DNA of 64,000 nucleotides from MR-S7 sp000400995 (GCF_045291395.1 NZ_CP152342.1:5022001-5086000); one strand, 5' to 3'. Counted from the stretch's first letter, positions 1-8,636 are shown. Notes: generated from the sequence alone by a model not told the origin. A program made the numbers and translations.

Positions 1-197
1 CGGCCTTCGAGGCCACGCGCGACATGGCCAGCGGCGCGTTCAAGACCGCAACCGACATGGCCGCGAAGCTCGCAACGCAAGGCATGCCGGGCGTGCCCAA
101 GGCCGCCGCGGCCAAGCAGCCGGCGGCCAAGCGCAAGGCGCCCGCCAAGAAGGCCGCACCGCGCGCCGCATCGCCCCGCGCCAAGCGCTCCGGATGA
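1..197 (+). CDS. C-terminal end of a phasin-like protein (5' truncated)
   Basis: The reading frame enters from the left edge (first full codon at 3) and stops at TGA 195-197. The 64 visible residues begin with an amphipathic helix (AFEATRDMASGAFKTATDMA) and end in an Ala/Lys/Pro-rich basic tail with AAKRKAPAKKAA-type repeats. That pairing is typical of the C-terminus of phasins, which coat polyhydroxyalkanoate granules, and also of histone H1-like tails. Only one base separates its stop from the next ATG, so the two genes are probably co-transcribed. The phasin call rests on tail style alone; the diagnostic N-terminal domain lies outside the window. Confidence 0.5.
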   Translation, partial: AFEATRDMASGAFKTATDMAAKLATQGMPGVPKAAAAKQPAAKRKAPAKKAAPRAASPRAKRSG

Positions 198-198
198 G

Positions 199-1428
199 AT
201 GAAGCCCTTTCCCCACGCGCATGCCGCGCATCCGCAATGGCGGGTGGCGGCAGCGCGCGTGCTGGAGCAGCTCCACGCCCAGATGGCAGGGCCTGATCAC
301 GCGGCTGCGCCCGCGCTGGGGCTGCTCTACATCACCGGCCATTACGCCCCGGAAGCCGAGGCGCTGCTCGCCCACCTGGCCGCCGCGCTGCCTTCCGTCA
401 CCGACTGGAGCGGCACGGTGGGCGTGGGCGTGGCGGGCAACGGCGTGGAGCATTTCGACGAGCCCTCGCTGTCGGTGATGCTCTGCGACATTCCCCGCGC
501 GCAATACCGCGTGTTCTCCGGCGTGGCGCCATTGCCGCGCGATGCGGCGTTCACCGCGCACACGGCGCTGGTCCATGCCGACGGCCATGCGCCCGAGCTG
601 GCGGAACTGGTGGAGGAGCTGGCGGAGCGCACGCACAGCGGCTACCTGTTCGGCGGCCTCGCAGCCAGCCGCACGCGCAGCGTGCAGTTCGCGCGCAGCG
701 GCGCGGCGGGGCCGGGCGTGTTCGGCGGCGGCCTGTCGGGCGTGGCGTTCGCACGTGACGTGGGCGTGGTCTCGCGCGTCACGCAGGGCTGCCAGCCCAT
801 CGGCGCGCAGGCCGCCATCACCGCCGCGCAGGACAACGTGGTGCTGGCGCTGGACGGCCGGCCCGCGCTCGACGTGTTGCTGGACACCCTGGGCGTGACG
901 CTGGAGGGCGACCCTCAGCCCGCGCTGCATGCCGTGCGCGCCACGCTGGCCGGCCTGGTGGAGCCCGATGCACCGCATGCGCAGCGCACCGGCCATTTCG
1001 GCGCCGACGTGCGCGTGCGCCACATCGTGGGGCTGGATGCCACGCGCCGCGGCGTGGCCCTGGACGAGCGCGTGCAGGCAGGCATGCGGCTCGCGTTCTG
1101 CCAGCGCCATGTGGCCGCTGCGCGCGCCGACCTGGTGCGCATCTGCGCCGAGATCCGCGAGGAGCTGGCCCCTCAGCTGGAAGCCGTGCCCGCGCACGGC
1201 GCGGCGGCCGAGCCCGCGGGCGGGCGCCGCATTGCCGGCGCCGTCTACGTGAGCTGCTCGGGCCGGGGCGGACCGCATTTCGGCGGCCCGGGCGCCGAGC
1301 TGCAGATCGTGCGCCACGCGCTGGGCGACGTGCCGCTTACCGGCTTCTTCGCAGGCGGCGAGATCGCCGCGCACCGCCTGTACGGCTACACGGGGGTGCT
1401 CACCGTGTTCACGGGCGCTACCGCTTAG
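199..1428 (+). CDS. FIST domain signal-transduction protein
   Basis: A 409-residue protein with the two-part FIST architecture. The N-terminal half (about residues 30-225) has alternating strands such as GLLYITGHYAPEAEALL and GTVGVGVAGNGVE. The FIST_C part (about 240-395) ends with the family signature LTGFFAGGEIA followed by LYGYTGVLTVF. FIST domains are predicted small-ligand (amino acid) sensors often tied to two-component or chemotaxis signalling; this copy has no output domain, so it must act through a partner. The ATG at 199 follows the upstream stop by one base. A hairpin repeat follows the stop. The family call is firm, the ligand unknown. Confidence 0.85.
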   Translation: MKPFPHAHAAHPQWRVAAARVLEQLHAQMAGPDHAAAPALGLLYITGHYAPEAEALLAHLAAALPSVTDWSGTVGVGVAGNGVEHFDEPSLSVMLCDIPRAQYRVFSGVAPLPRDAAFTAHTALVHADGHAPELAELVEELAERTHSGYLFGGLAASRTRSVQFARSGAAGPGVFGGGLSGVAFARDVGVVSRVTQGCQPIGAQAAITAAQDNVVLALDGRPALDVLLDTLGVTLEGDPQPALHAVRATLAGLVEPDAPHAQRTGHFGADVRVRHIVGLDATRRGVALDERVQAGMRLAFCQRHVAAARADLVRICAEIREELAPQLEAVPAHGAAAEPAGGRRIAGAVYVSCSGRGGPHFGGPGAELQIVRHALGDVPLTGFFAGGEIAAHRLYGYTGVLTVFTGATA

Positions 1429-1433
1429 TTTCA

Positions 1434-1492
1434 AGCCTTTTTGGCCTCTGGCGCTTGCTGGTAAAGCGCTGCCAGCTATCAAAAAAGCAGCA
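1434..1492 (+). repeat. Dispersed hairpin repeat, copy 1
   Basis: An intergenic element with GGCCTC, then GCGCTTG...AAAGCGC arms, then AGCTATCAAAAAA. It sits between the convergent FIST gene and dadA, where it could act as a two-way terminator: a GC stem followed by T-runs on either strand. It is the cleanest copy for defining the consensus. Confidence 0.85.
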
Positions 1493-1503
1493 TTGCCTGG
1501 CAG

Positions 1504-2814
1504 TCAGGTGGTCAGCGCCGCTGGCCGCGTGGCGGCTGCGGACCGGGGCATGCCGCAGAAGGCGAAGTCCAGCTCCGGCACCAGCCCGCTCACGATGCGC
1601 GCGAGCGACTTGCCCGAGCCGCAGGCATGCGTCCAGCCCAGCGTGCCGTGGCCGGTGTTGAGGAACAGGTTGCCGTACTTCGTCCTGCCGATCAGCGGCA
1701 CGTTGCTCGGCGTGGCCGGGCGCAGGCCGCTCCAGAACTGGGCCTGGCTCGCATCGCCCGCGCCGGGAAAGAGCTGCTCGACGCGGTGCACGATGGCCTC
1801 GCAGCGCACGGTGTTCAGCGCGCGTTCGTAGCCGTTCAGTTCGGCCGTGCCTGCGATGCGCAGGCGGTCGCCCTGTGCGCTGGTGTAGCGCGAGAAGACC
1901 AGCTTGTATTCGTCGTCCGTCAGGCTCACCTCATAGGCCGCGGCCGCATCGCGCACAGGCAGCGTCACCGAATAGCCCTTGGCCGGGTAGATGGGCAGGC
2001 GCAGGCCCAGCGGCTGCGCCAGCAGCGGGCTGAACGAGCCCAGCGCGAGCACGTAGGCGTCGCCCTGCACGCGCTCGTAGCGGCCGTTCTCGTCGGTGAT
2101 CTCCACGTGGTCGATGGCGCCACCCGCCTGGTGCAGCGCGGTGATGTGGCAGCCCAGGCGGAACTGCACGCCCGCCGCCCGCGCCACGCGGGCCAGTTCG
2201 CGCGTGAAAAGGTTGGCGTCGCCCGACTCGTCCTCGGCCGTGTAGGTGGCGCCGGCCAGCAGCGGGCGGATGTGCGCGAGCGCGGGTTCGAGGCGCACCG
2301 CCTCGTCGGCGCTCACCACGCGGCGGTGGCAGCCCAGCGCGCGCATCTGCTCTGCGGGAGCCAGGGCTGCGTCGAACTCCTTGGCGCTGGTGTAGAAGTG
2401 CAGGATGCCCTGCGTGCGCTGGTCGTACTGCAGGCCCGTGTCCTCGCGCAGCTGCTGCAGCGTGCTGCGGCTGTAGCTGCCCAGGCTGACGATCTGCTCG
2501 ATGTTGTGGCGTGTGCGCGCGGGCGTGCATTCGCGCAGGAACTGCAGGCCCCAGAGCCATTGGCGCATGTCGGCGCGCAGGCGAAAAAGCAGCGGTGCAT
2601 CCTCCTTGCCCAGCCACTGCAGCACCTTGAGCGGCGCGCCGGGATTGGCCCAGGGCTCGGCATGGCTCACCGAGATCTGGCCGCCGTTGGCGAAACTGGT
2701 CTCTGCACCGGGCGCGGCCTGGCGGTCGATGACGGTCACCTCGTGGCCGAGTTGCTGGAGGAAATAGGCGGAAGTGGTGCCGACGACGCCGGCGCCGAGA
2801 ACGATCACGCGCAT
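1504..2814 (-). CDS. dadA: D-amino-acid dehydrogenase family FAD oxidoreductase
   Basis: A 436-residue FAD-dependent oxidoreductase of the DadA/glycine oxidase family (DAO fold), which oxidatively deaminates amino acids and passes electrons to the respiratory chain. The N-terminus MRVIVLGAGVVGTTSAYFL is the dinucleotide-binding GxGxxG motif, followed by the acidic VTVID end of the second strand. The C-terminal GLRPATPSNVPLIG and NTGHGTLGWTHACGSG are DadA signatures. I start at 2814, not 21 bases upstream, because family members begin MRV and an AAGG ribosome site lies upstream. The leader carries a tandem glycine riboswitch, so expression should rise with glycine. That raises the chance that the true substrate is glycine or a glycine-derived amine rather than D-alanine. 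Confidence 0.85.
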   Translation of the reverse strand: MRVIVLGAGVVGTTSAYFLQQLGHEVTVIDRQAAPGAETSFANGGQISVSHAEPWANPGAPLKVLQWLGKEDAPLLFRLRADMRQWLWGLQFLRECTPARTRHNIEQIVSLGSYSRSTLQQLREDTGLQYDQRTQGILHFYTSAKEFDAALAPAEQMRALGCHRRVVSADEAVRLEPALAHIRPLLAGATYTAEDESGDANLFTRELARVARAAGVQFRLGCHITALHQAGGAIDHVEITDENGRYERVQGDAYVLALGSFSPLLAQPLGLRLPIYPAKGYSVTLPVRDAAAAYEVSLTDDEYKLVFSRYTSAQGDRLRIAGTAELNGYERALNTVRCEAIVHRVEQLFPGAGDASQAQFWSGLRPATPSNVPLIGRTKYGNLFLNTGHGTLGWTHACGSGKSLARIVSGLVPELDFAFCGMPRSAAATRPAALTT

Positions 2815-2910
2815 GGTTTTACAAGCCTTTTTCAAGGTTTGCGCAGACCGGGCGCGCGCGAGCAGCTACTCTTTTGGGAGCGAGCGGGCGCCAGTGTCTG
2901 GCTGCCGCTC

Positions 2911-3096
2911 CCCCTGTCCTCGGTACCTGAGAGATTCACGCCGCGCGGTCCTCGCGCGGTGCTTGCTCCTTCGGTGCGCCCTGCATGGCAGGGCGGCTCT
3001 CCAGACGGCTGTGTTGGTGTGCAGTACGGAACCTGAGCGTGTATGGGAGTTTGCGCCTTCGGTGGAACGGCGCGCTGCCGTTCGCTCTCCTGCGGC
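2911..3096 (-). promoter_or_regulatory. Tandem glycine riboswitch in the dadA leader
   Basis: Read on the minus strand there are two successive glycine-aptamer signatures. Aptamer 1 has GGAGAGCGAACGG (starting near 3090), CACCGAAGGCGCAAAC (3065-3050) and CTCAGGTTCCGTAC (3037-3024). Aptamer 2 has GGAGAGCCGCC (3002-2992), CACCGAAGGAGCAAGC (2978-2963), then CTCTCAGGTACCG and GGACAGGGGG. These order-conserved blocks are the hallmark of two-aptamer glycine riboswitches. Downstream, GGGAGCG pairs with CGCTCCC around GCCAG-ACA-CTGGC. A small CCTT-GAAA-AAGG hairpin (2826-2837) buries the AAGG near the dadA start, suggesting translational control. Confidence 0.9.
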
Positions 3097-3137
3097 GCGC
3101 ATCGTACCAGCGAAAGCGCGCCGCGGGAACGGGGCCG

Positions 3138-3542
3138 TCAGCGGCGGTAGGGGTTGTCCGGCCGGCGGTCGTAGCGGTTGGGCACGCCGTCGCCGTCGCG
3201 GTCCCAGCCGCCGCGCGCGTAGTGCCACTGGTTGCCGCGCTGCTCCCAGTGCGGCTGGCGGTAGTGGTAGCCCTGGCGCACGCGCACCCATTGGCCGGGC
3301 ACCCACACATGGCGGTTGCCGTGCCATTCCCAGTGGCCTTGCGACCACACCATGCCGCGGCGCGGCGGGGGCACGCGCTCGTAGCGCGGCGGAGGCGGAG
3401 GCAGCGGGTAGGTGGACTGCACCTGGTAATGGGGCATGCCGGACTGGATCACGACGGTCGCGTTCGTGGCGGCATGGGCGGCGCCCGCGGCCGCGAGCGT
3501 TAGTGCGGCCAGGCTGGCGGCGGTGAAGAGGGTGCGGGCCAT
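3138..3542 (-). CDS. YXWGXW-repeat secreted protein
   Basis: A 134-residue exported protein. The signal peptide MARTLFTAASLAALTLAAAG ends near AHA. A Pro-rich linker (PLPPPPPRYERVPPPR) follows, then YXWGXW-like repeats: GMVWSQGHWEWHGNRHVWVPG, GYHYRQPHWEQRGNQWHYARG. The tail DRDGDGVPNRYDRRPDNPY is a Ca-binding-like D-x-D-x-D loop. Start 3542 was chosen because AGGAG precedes it and the signal peptide begins there. The family (BcpO-related) is common in beta-proteobacteria and has no established function; location is probably periplasm or outer surface. It is transcribed toward dadA and lies just upstream of the riboswitch, but is probably separate from that unit. Confidence 0.8.
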   Translation of the reverse strand: MARTLFTAASLAALTLAAAGAAHAATNATVVIQSGMPHYQVQSTYPLPPPPPRYERVPPPRRGMVWSQGHWEWHGNRHVWVPGQWVRVRQGYHYRQPHWEQRGNQWHYARGGWDRDGDGVPNRYDRRPDNPYRR

Positions 3543-3679
3543 GGTGTTCTCCTGGTGGGTGGCGATATGGCGGGAGCCGTGTCGTCTGGTGCCCATGGTG
3601 GGGTGCGCTGGTCAACGCTTGGAGGGCATTGGTGGCCGTTTGGCAAAGTGTTGTGAACAGGTGTGTCGGCGGCGGGAAT

Positions 3680-3738
3680 TCAAGCCGAAAACGGCTCCAG
3701 CGCTTACCCGTAAAGCGCCAGTAGCTATCGATTCAGGA
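3680..3738 (+). repeat. Dispersed hairpin repeat, copy 2
   Basis: Carries TTCAAGCCGAAAACGGCTCC, then AGCGCTTA...TAAAGCGCC and AGCTATCGATTCAGGAG. The stop codon of the XRE gene (TCA at 3733-3735 on the plus strand) lies inside the right edge, so the repeat helps define that protein's end. Confidence 0.75.
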
Positions 3739-4485
3739 GTGGGTGCCGGGCGCCGCGCGGCGCATGGCGCCGAAGGCTTCGAACTCCCAGCTGCGCATGG
3801 CCAGCAGCAGCGTGTAGCCCTCGCGCTGGGCCTCGGGCAGGCGTTGGTCGGCCAGGTGCTGCTGCGCGAAGTCCTGCGCCACGCGCTGCATGCGCTCGAT
3901 GAAGGCAGGGGCGAGCGCGCGGCTGATGGAGCCGTGCACCAGCAGCACGCCTTCGCCCGCGCCGTCGAAGCCGCCTGAGAAATAGTCCAGCAGCGCGTGG
4001 TCGCGGAAGTAGTGCATCACCGGCCCGTGCGGGCGCCAGCGGAAGGTCTTGGCCAGCTTGAGGCGGTAGCGGTTGAGGGGCTTGAGTTCGATGATGCCGA
4101 TGCGGTCGAGCTGCACCAGGTAGCGGATGCCCTCGGCCTCGCTCAGCCGGTAGGCGGCCACGACCTGCTCCAGCGTCCACTGGCTCAGCACGCAGATCGC
4201 CATCAGCAGCAGCTTCTTGTCGGCCACCACGGCTTTTTCCTGCTCCAGCGTCAGCTCGGTAACGAGCGGCTGGCTGTCGGCCACGCGGCGGGCCAGGTCG
4301 GCGAAGTCCAGCCGCAGCGCGCGGCAGATGGCGTCGATGCGCGACAGCGGCATGTCGCCCCTGGCCAGCATGCGCTTGACGCTCGACTCGGCCATGCCGA
4401 TGGCCTGCGCCAGGTCGGCATAGGTCATCTGGGCGGCCTTCAGTTCCTTTTTCAGCGCGGTGACGAGGTCGGCGGTGGTGCTCAT
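3733..4485 (-). CDS. XRE-family helix-turn-helix regulator
   Basis: A 250-residue cytoplasmic DNA-binding protein. Residues about 5-60 (LVTALKKELKAAQMTYADLA, then MAESSVKRMLARGDMPLSRI) form a Cro/CI-type helix-turn-helix. The remainder has an Arg/Leu-rich helical segment (LEQVVAAYRLSEAEGIRYLVQ) resembling a second winged-helix element, and a C-terminal region found only in short XRE proteins of this type. Start 4485 gives a canonical XRE N-terminus; upstream in-frame codons encode low-complexity sequence and were excluded. It diverges from the MFS-acyltransferase gene and may control it and itself. Inducer unknown. Confidence 0.75.
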   Translation of the reverse strand: MSTTADLVTALKKELKAAQMTYADLAQAIGMAESSVKRMLARGDMPLSRIDAICRALRLDFADLARRVADSQPLVTELTLEQEKAVVADKKLLLMAICVLSQWTLEQVVAAYRLSEAEGIRYLVQLDRIGIIELKPLNRYRLKLAKTFRWRPHGPVMHYFRDHALLDYFSGGFDGAGEGVLLVHGSISRALAPAFIERMQRVAQDFAQQHLADQRLPEAQREGYTLLLAMRSWEFEAFGAMRRAAPGTHS

Positions 4486-4502
4486 GGCGGCAGAGTATCT
4501 GT

Positions 4503-4516
4503 TGGCGATACCGCCA
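4503..4516. promoter_or_regulatory. Short palindrome in the XRE / MFS-PlsC divergent region
   Basis: A perfect TGGCG-ATAC-CGCCA palindrome lies 18 bases upstream of the XRE start codon, where a dimeric autoregulator would bind. Short palindromes are frequent in GC-rich DNA, so this is a weak candidate. Confidence 0.3.
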
Positions 4517-4607
4517 GTGTGCCTGCGCCACACGTCGCGTGGCACCGCCGCCCGCTTGCGGGTTTGTGCGCACAATGCGCGGCACCTCTCCACCCTTCAG
4601 CCCGCGT

Positions 4608-6509
4608 ATGAGTGAGCCACACCCCAACCAATTCGCCCTGCTGCGCCAGCGCCGCTTCGCACCGTTTTTCTGGACGCAGTTCGCCGGAGCGGCGAACGAC
4701 AACCTGTTCAAGTTCGCGTTCACCGTGATGGTGACCTACCAGCTCAGCGTGTCGTGGATGCCCCCGGCGATGGCGGGCCTCGTGATCGGGGCGCTGTTCA
4801 TCTTGCCGTTCCTGCTGTTCTCGGCCACCGCGGGGCAGCTCACCGACAAGTATGAGAAGACGCGCATCATCCGTTTCGTGAAGAACCTGGAGGTCGCCAT
4901 CATGCTGGTGGCGGCCGCCGGCTTCATCGCGGGCAGCGCGGCCGTGCTGCTGGCCTGCGTGTTCCTCATGGGGCTGCATTCCACGCTGTTCGGGCCGGTG
5001 AAGTTCGCCTACCTGCCGCAGGCCCTGAGCGAGCGCGAGCTCACGGGCGGCAACGGCATGGTGGAGATGGGCACCTTCGTCGCCATCCTGCTGGGTAACG
5101 TGGCGGGCGGGCTGCTGGTAGCGCTGCCAGGCATCGGCCACACCTCGGTGGCGGCAGCCTGTGTGCTGCTGGCGCTGGCCGGGCGACTGGTGGCGCAGTT
5201 CATCCCGAGCGCGCCCGCCACCGACCCGGGCCTCACCGTCAACTGGAACCCGGTGAGCGAGACGTGGCGCAACCTGAAGCTGGCGCACGGCAACCCCGTC
5301 GTGTTCCGCTCGCTGCTCGGCATCTCGTGGATGTGGTTCTTCGGCGCGGTGTTCCTCAGCCAGTTCCCCAGCTTCGCCAAGGACGTGCTGCACGGCAACG
5401 AGCAGGTGGCATCGCTGCTGCTGGTGGTGTTCTCGGTCGGCATCGGCATCGGCTCGCTGCTGTGCGAGGTGCTCTCGCGCCGGCACGTGGAGATCGGCCT
5501 GGTGCCGCTGGGCGCCATCGGCATGAGCGTGTTCGCCATCGACCTGTACTTCGCCTCGCGCGCGCTGCCGCCCGCCGACGGCCTGACCCTCGCGGCCTTC
5601 GTCGCCCAGCCCGCGCACTGGCGCGTGATGCTGGATCTACTGCTGCTCTCGCTGTTCGCGGGCCTCTACAGCGTGCCCATGTACGCGCTGATTCAGATGC
5701 GCAGCCAGCCCACCCACCGCGCGCGCATCATCGCGGCCAACAACATCCTCAACGCGCTGTTCATGATCGCCAGCTCCGTGCTCGCGGGCGCGCTGCTCTC
5801 GGCGGGCTTCACGGTGCCGCAGATCTTTTTGTTCACGGGCATCGCCAACGCGCTGGTGGCGTTCTACATCTTCCTGCTGGTGCCCGAATACCTGCTGCGC
5901 TTCGTGGCCTGGGTGCTCTCGCGCTGCATCTACCGCTTCAAGGTGCGCGGCGACGAACACATCCCCACCACGGGCGCGGCCATCCTCGCGTGCAACCACG
6001 TCAGCTTCGTCGATGCGGTGCTGCTCATGGCCGCCAGCCCCCGGCCCATCTACTTCGTGATGGACCACCGCATCTTCCGCATCCCCGTGCTGGGCGCGCT
6101 GTTCCGCCTGGCCAAGGCCATCCCCATCGCGCCGCAGAAGGAAGACGCCGCCACCTACGAGGCTGCGTTCGCCCGCGCGGCGCAGGTGCTGCGCGAAGGC
6201 GACCTGCTCGCCATCTTCCCCGAGGGCGGCATCACGCGCGACGGGCAACTGCAGCCCTTCAAGGGCGGCATCATGAAGATCATCGAGCGCGCCCGCGCCG
6301 ACGGCGTGGAGGCGCCCGTGGTGCCGATGGCACTGACCAATCTCTGGGGCTCGTTCTTCAGCCGCATCGAACAGGGCGGCGCGATGGTGCGGCCCTTCCG
6401 GCGCGGCATCTGGAACCGCGTGGGGCTGAACGTGGGCGCGCCCGTGGCGGCGCACGACGTGCAGCCCCCGTTGCTGCGCGAACGCGTGCAGGCGCTGCTG
6501 GCCGCTTGA
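4608..6509 (+). CDS. MFS transporter / PlsC acyltransferase fusion (LplT-Aas-like)
   Basis: A 633-residue inner-membrane fusion. Residues about 1-425 are a major facilitator domain with roughly twelve hydrophobic helices (NDNLFKFAFTVMVTYQLSVS, GVLLALAGRLVA-type segments) resembling the lysophospholipid flippase LplT. Residues about 430-633 are a PlsC acyltransferase with the catalytic NHVSFVD (NHx4D) and FPEGGITRDG motifs. The expected role is to flip lyso-phospholipid inward and re-acylate it. In E. coli LplT and Aas are separate and Aas also has an acyl-ACP synthetase domain, which is absent here, so acyl groups must come ready-activated. Start 4608 (MSEPHPNQF) fits the family; codons back to 4539 are open but unlikely. 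Confidence 0.85.
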   Translation: MSEPHPNQFALLRQRRFAPFFWTQFAGAANDNLFKFAFTVMVTYQLSVSWMPPAMAGLVIGALFILPFLLFSATAGQLTDKYEKTRIIRFVKNLEVAIMLVAAAGFIAGSAAVLLACVFLMGLHSTLFGPVKFAYLPQALSERELTGGNGMVEMGTFVAILLGNVAGGLLVALPGIGHTSVAAACVLLALAGRLVAQFIPSAPATDPGLTVNWNPVSETWRNLKLAHGNPVVFRSLLGISWMWFFGAVFLSQFPSFAKDVLHGNEQVASLLLVVFSVGIGIGSLLCEVLSRRHVEIGLVPLGAIGMSVFAIDLYFASRALPPADGLTLAAFVAQPAHWRVMLDLLLLSLFAGLYSVPMYALIQMRSQPTHRARIIAANNILNALFMIASSVLAGALLSAGFTVPQIFLFTGIANALVAFYIFLLVPEYLLRFVAWVLSRCIYRFKVRGDEHIPTTGAAILACNHVSFVDAVLLMAASPRPIYFVMDHRIFRIPVLGALFRLAKAIPIAPQKEDAATYEAAFARAAQVLREGDLLAIFPEGGITRDGQLQPFKGGIMKIIERARADGVEAPVVPMALTNLWGSFFSRIEQGGAMVRPFRRGIWNRVGLNVGAPVAAHDVQPPLLRERVQALLAA

Positions 6510-6629
6510 GGCCGTCCACCGCAGCGGGAGCGAGGGGACCGACCGCGGGACGGCCCTCTGTCCCACACCCGCGCGCCGTGGGGCGGGTTACGGTGCAGCT
6601 TTGCCAACGCACCGCAAAGGAGACTGACC

Positions 6630-7100
6630 ATGGCATACACCATCACCCAGGCCCGCCCCCTTCTCACCGCTGCAGAATTGGAGCTGTTCGACCAAAGCCG
6701 CACAGAGCCCATCAAGGCCCTGACACTGTCCCGCTTGCGCGGCAAGGTCACTCGCGCACGCACGCTGCGCGACAAGTACCGCGACCTGTATCGGCGCCAG
6801 ACGGTGGCCGTGCGTTCGGCCCCGAATAGCAAAGGCCGCTCTCCTGTGGGCTCCGACAACGAGCGCACGCAGCGCAAGGCCGACATCCTGCAGGAAGTGC
6901 TGGGGCGTTTCGAAGCCCGCGTCGCCCAGCTGGAGGCGCGCGATGCCCGTGAATCCGCATCGAAACAAGGTAACGGTGCATCGGTGGCCAGGGGGAAGAG
7001 CAGAAGCGCCGGTACATCCAACACCGCGGCTGCCAAACCCAAGGCTGCGGCCAAAAGCAGAAGCAAGGCTGCCTCCAGCCGGGCGCCAGCCCGTGGCTAG
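6630..7100 (+). CDS. Conserved hypothetical with basic Ala/Lys tail
   Basis: A 156-residue soluble protein preceded by a strong AAAGGAG site. Residues 1-110 are helical and charged (LTLSRLRGKVTRARTLRDKY, then QEVLGRFEARVAQLEARDAR). Residues about 115-156 are an Ala/Lys/Ser-rich tail (AAAKPKAAAKSRSKAASSR) like the histone H1-type tails of beta-proteobacteria. I do not recognise a named family. The basic tail suggests nucleic-acid association. It stands alone between the MFS-PlsC gene and the convergent amidase (stops 4 bases apart). Confidence 0.6.
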   Translation: MAYTITQARPLLTAAELELFDQSRTEPIKALTLSRLRGKVTRARTLRDKYRDLYRRQTVAVRSAPNSKGRSPVGSDNERTQRKADILQEVLGRFEARVAQLEARDARESASKQGNGASVARGKSRSAGTSNTAAAKPKAAAKSRSKAASSRAPARG

Positions 7101-7104
7101 GCCC

Positions 7105-8634
7105 CTAGGCTGCCGACGTAGGGATGGGTGTGCCCTCATCGGCTCCAGGCTCGCCTGACGGCGTGGTGATGATGGAGGTTAGCGCCGGCTCCACGGGCCG
7201 CAGGCGGCCGAGTGCGGGGCGGGGCCTGCGCAGCTCGTCCACGCCTGAGAACGCCTGCTCCAGCGCCGCCGCTGTCCCCAACACATGGCGGTCGGCGCGG
7301 AAGCGGCCCACCACCTGCAGTCCGAACGGCATGCCCGCAGCGTCGGTGCCGCAGGGCAGGCTGATGGCCGGCAGCGTGGTCAGCGTGACCACGTAGGTCA
7401 GCGCCAACCAGCGGTAGTAGTTGGCCTGGGGCTTGCCGTCGATGGTGTCGGCGTACAGCGTCGTCCAGGGGAAGGGCGACACGGGCGTGGTGGGGGCCAG
7501 GATGAGGTCGTAGCCGGCCATGGCTGCGTCGAAGCGCGCGAGGATGCGCGTCTGCTCCGCCTGCGCCCAGGCGCTGTCGAGCAGGCTCATGGCCGCGCCC
7601 AGCTCGAAATTGGCGCGCGTGTTCGGCCCCAGGCTTGCGGGGTCGCGCTCGTAGGCATCGCGCGTGGCGGCGACGAAGGCCTCGGCGCGCAGCACGTCGA
7701 AGCAGCGGTGCGCGTCGCCCAGGTCGAAGCGCACCTCGTCGCAGCGGGCGAACAGGTGCCGCATCGCCGCGATCTTGCGGCGGAAGGCAGCGCGGATCAT
7801 CGGATCGACGTCGCACACGCCGAAGTCCTCCGTCCAAGCGATGCGCAGGCGGCCGAGGTCTACCGGCGGCGGCTCCAGCCAGCCGTCCTGATCGACCGGA
7901 TAGCTGAGCGGGTCGCCCACGCTCGCGCCCACCGAGGCGGCCAGTTGCAGGCAGGTATCGGCCACGGTGCGCCCCATGGGGCCGACGACCGAGATGGGCG
8001 TCCACCCGAGCAGCTTGCGCGAACTGGGCACCAGGCCCGGCGAGGGGCGGAAGCCCACCACGCCGCACAGCGCCGCGGGAATGCGCAGCGAGCCGCCCGT
8101 GTCCGAGCCGGTACAGACGGGCAGCAGGTCGCACGCCAGCGCCGTGGCCGAGCCACCCGACGAGCCGCCGGCGTTGAGCCGGGGGTCGAACGGATTGCCC
8201 GTGGCACCCCAGACGGCGTTGCGCGTATTGGCGCCCGCGCCCAGCTCCGGCACGTTGGTCTTGCCCGCCACGATGGCGCCGGCCGCGCGCAGCCGCGCCA
8301 CGAGCACGTTGTCCTGCGTGGGCACGTGGTTGCGGTAGAGCGGCGAGCCCAGGGTGGTCAGCAGGCCCTCGGTCGCCTCCAGGTCCTTCACGCCCATGGG
8401 CAGCCCGTGCAGCAGCCCCAGCGGGCCGCCGTCCAGCACGGCGCGTTCGGCGGCCCGGGCCTCGCGGCGCGCGCGCTCGAAGCAGGTCGCCGTGACGGCA
8501 TTGACGAAGGGGTTCACCGCCTCGATGCGGGCGATGCAGGCGTCGAGCAGCTCCACCGGCGAGATCTGCCGGGTCTGGATCAGTTGCCGCAGCTCGACGG
8601 CGGAACGCTCGGGCAGGCTGGGGTCGTGCGCCAT
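7105..8634 (-). CDS. Amidase-signature enzyme
   Basis: A 509-residue amidase of the Ser-cisSer-Lys (GatA-like) superfamily, which hydrolyses carboxamide bonds. The catalytic Lys is in MGVKDLE (about residue 83); LNAGGSSGGSATALA and GSDTGGSLRIPAA supply the cis-Ser and Ser nucleophile. I start at ATG 8634, with AAGG ten bases upstream. An alternative GTG at 8640 overlaps the TGA of the upstream Bug gene. It is the last gene of an acdS - Bug - amidase operon, which suggests it releases an amine or acid from an imported amide. Specificity cannot be read from sequence. Confidence 0.85.
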   Translation of the reverse strand: MAHDPSLPERSAVELRQLIQTRQISPVELLDACIARIEAVNPFVNAVTATCFERARREARAAERAVLDGGPLGLLHGLPMGVKDLEATEGLLTTLGSPLYRNHVPTQDNVLVARLRAAGAIVAGKTNVPELGAGANTRNAVWGATGNPFDPRLNAGGSSGGSATALACDLLPVCTGSDTGGSLRIPAALCGVVGFRPSPGLVPSSRKLLGWTPISVVGPMGRTVADTCLQLAASVGASVGDPLSYPVDQDGWLEPPPVDLGRLRIAWTEDFGVCDVDPMIRAAFRRKIAAMRHLFARCDEVRFDLGDAHRCFDVLRAEAFVAATRDAYERDPASLGPNTRANFELGAAMSLLDSAWAQAEQTRILARFDAAMAGYDLILAPTTPVSPFPWTTLYADTIDGKPQANYYRWLALTYVVTLTTLPAISLPCGTDAAGMPFGLQVVGRFRADRHVLGTAAALEQAFSGVDELRRPRPALGRLRPVEPALTSIITTPSGEPGADEGTPIPTSAA

Positions 8635-8636
8635 GG

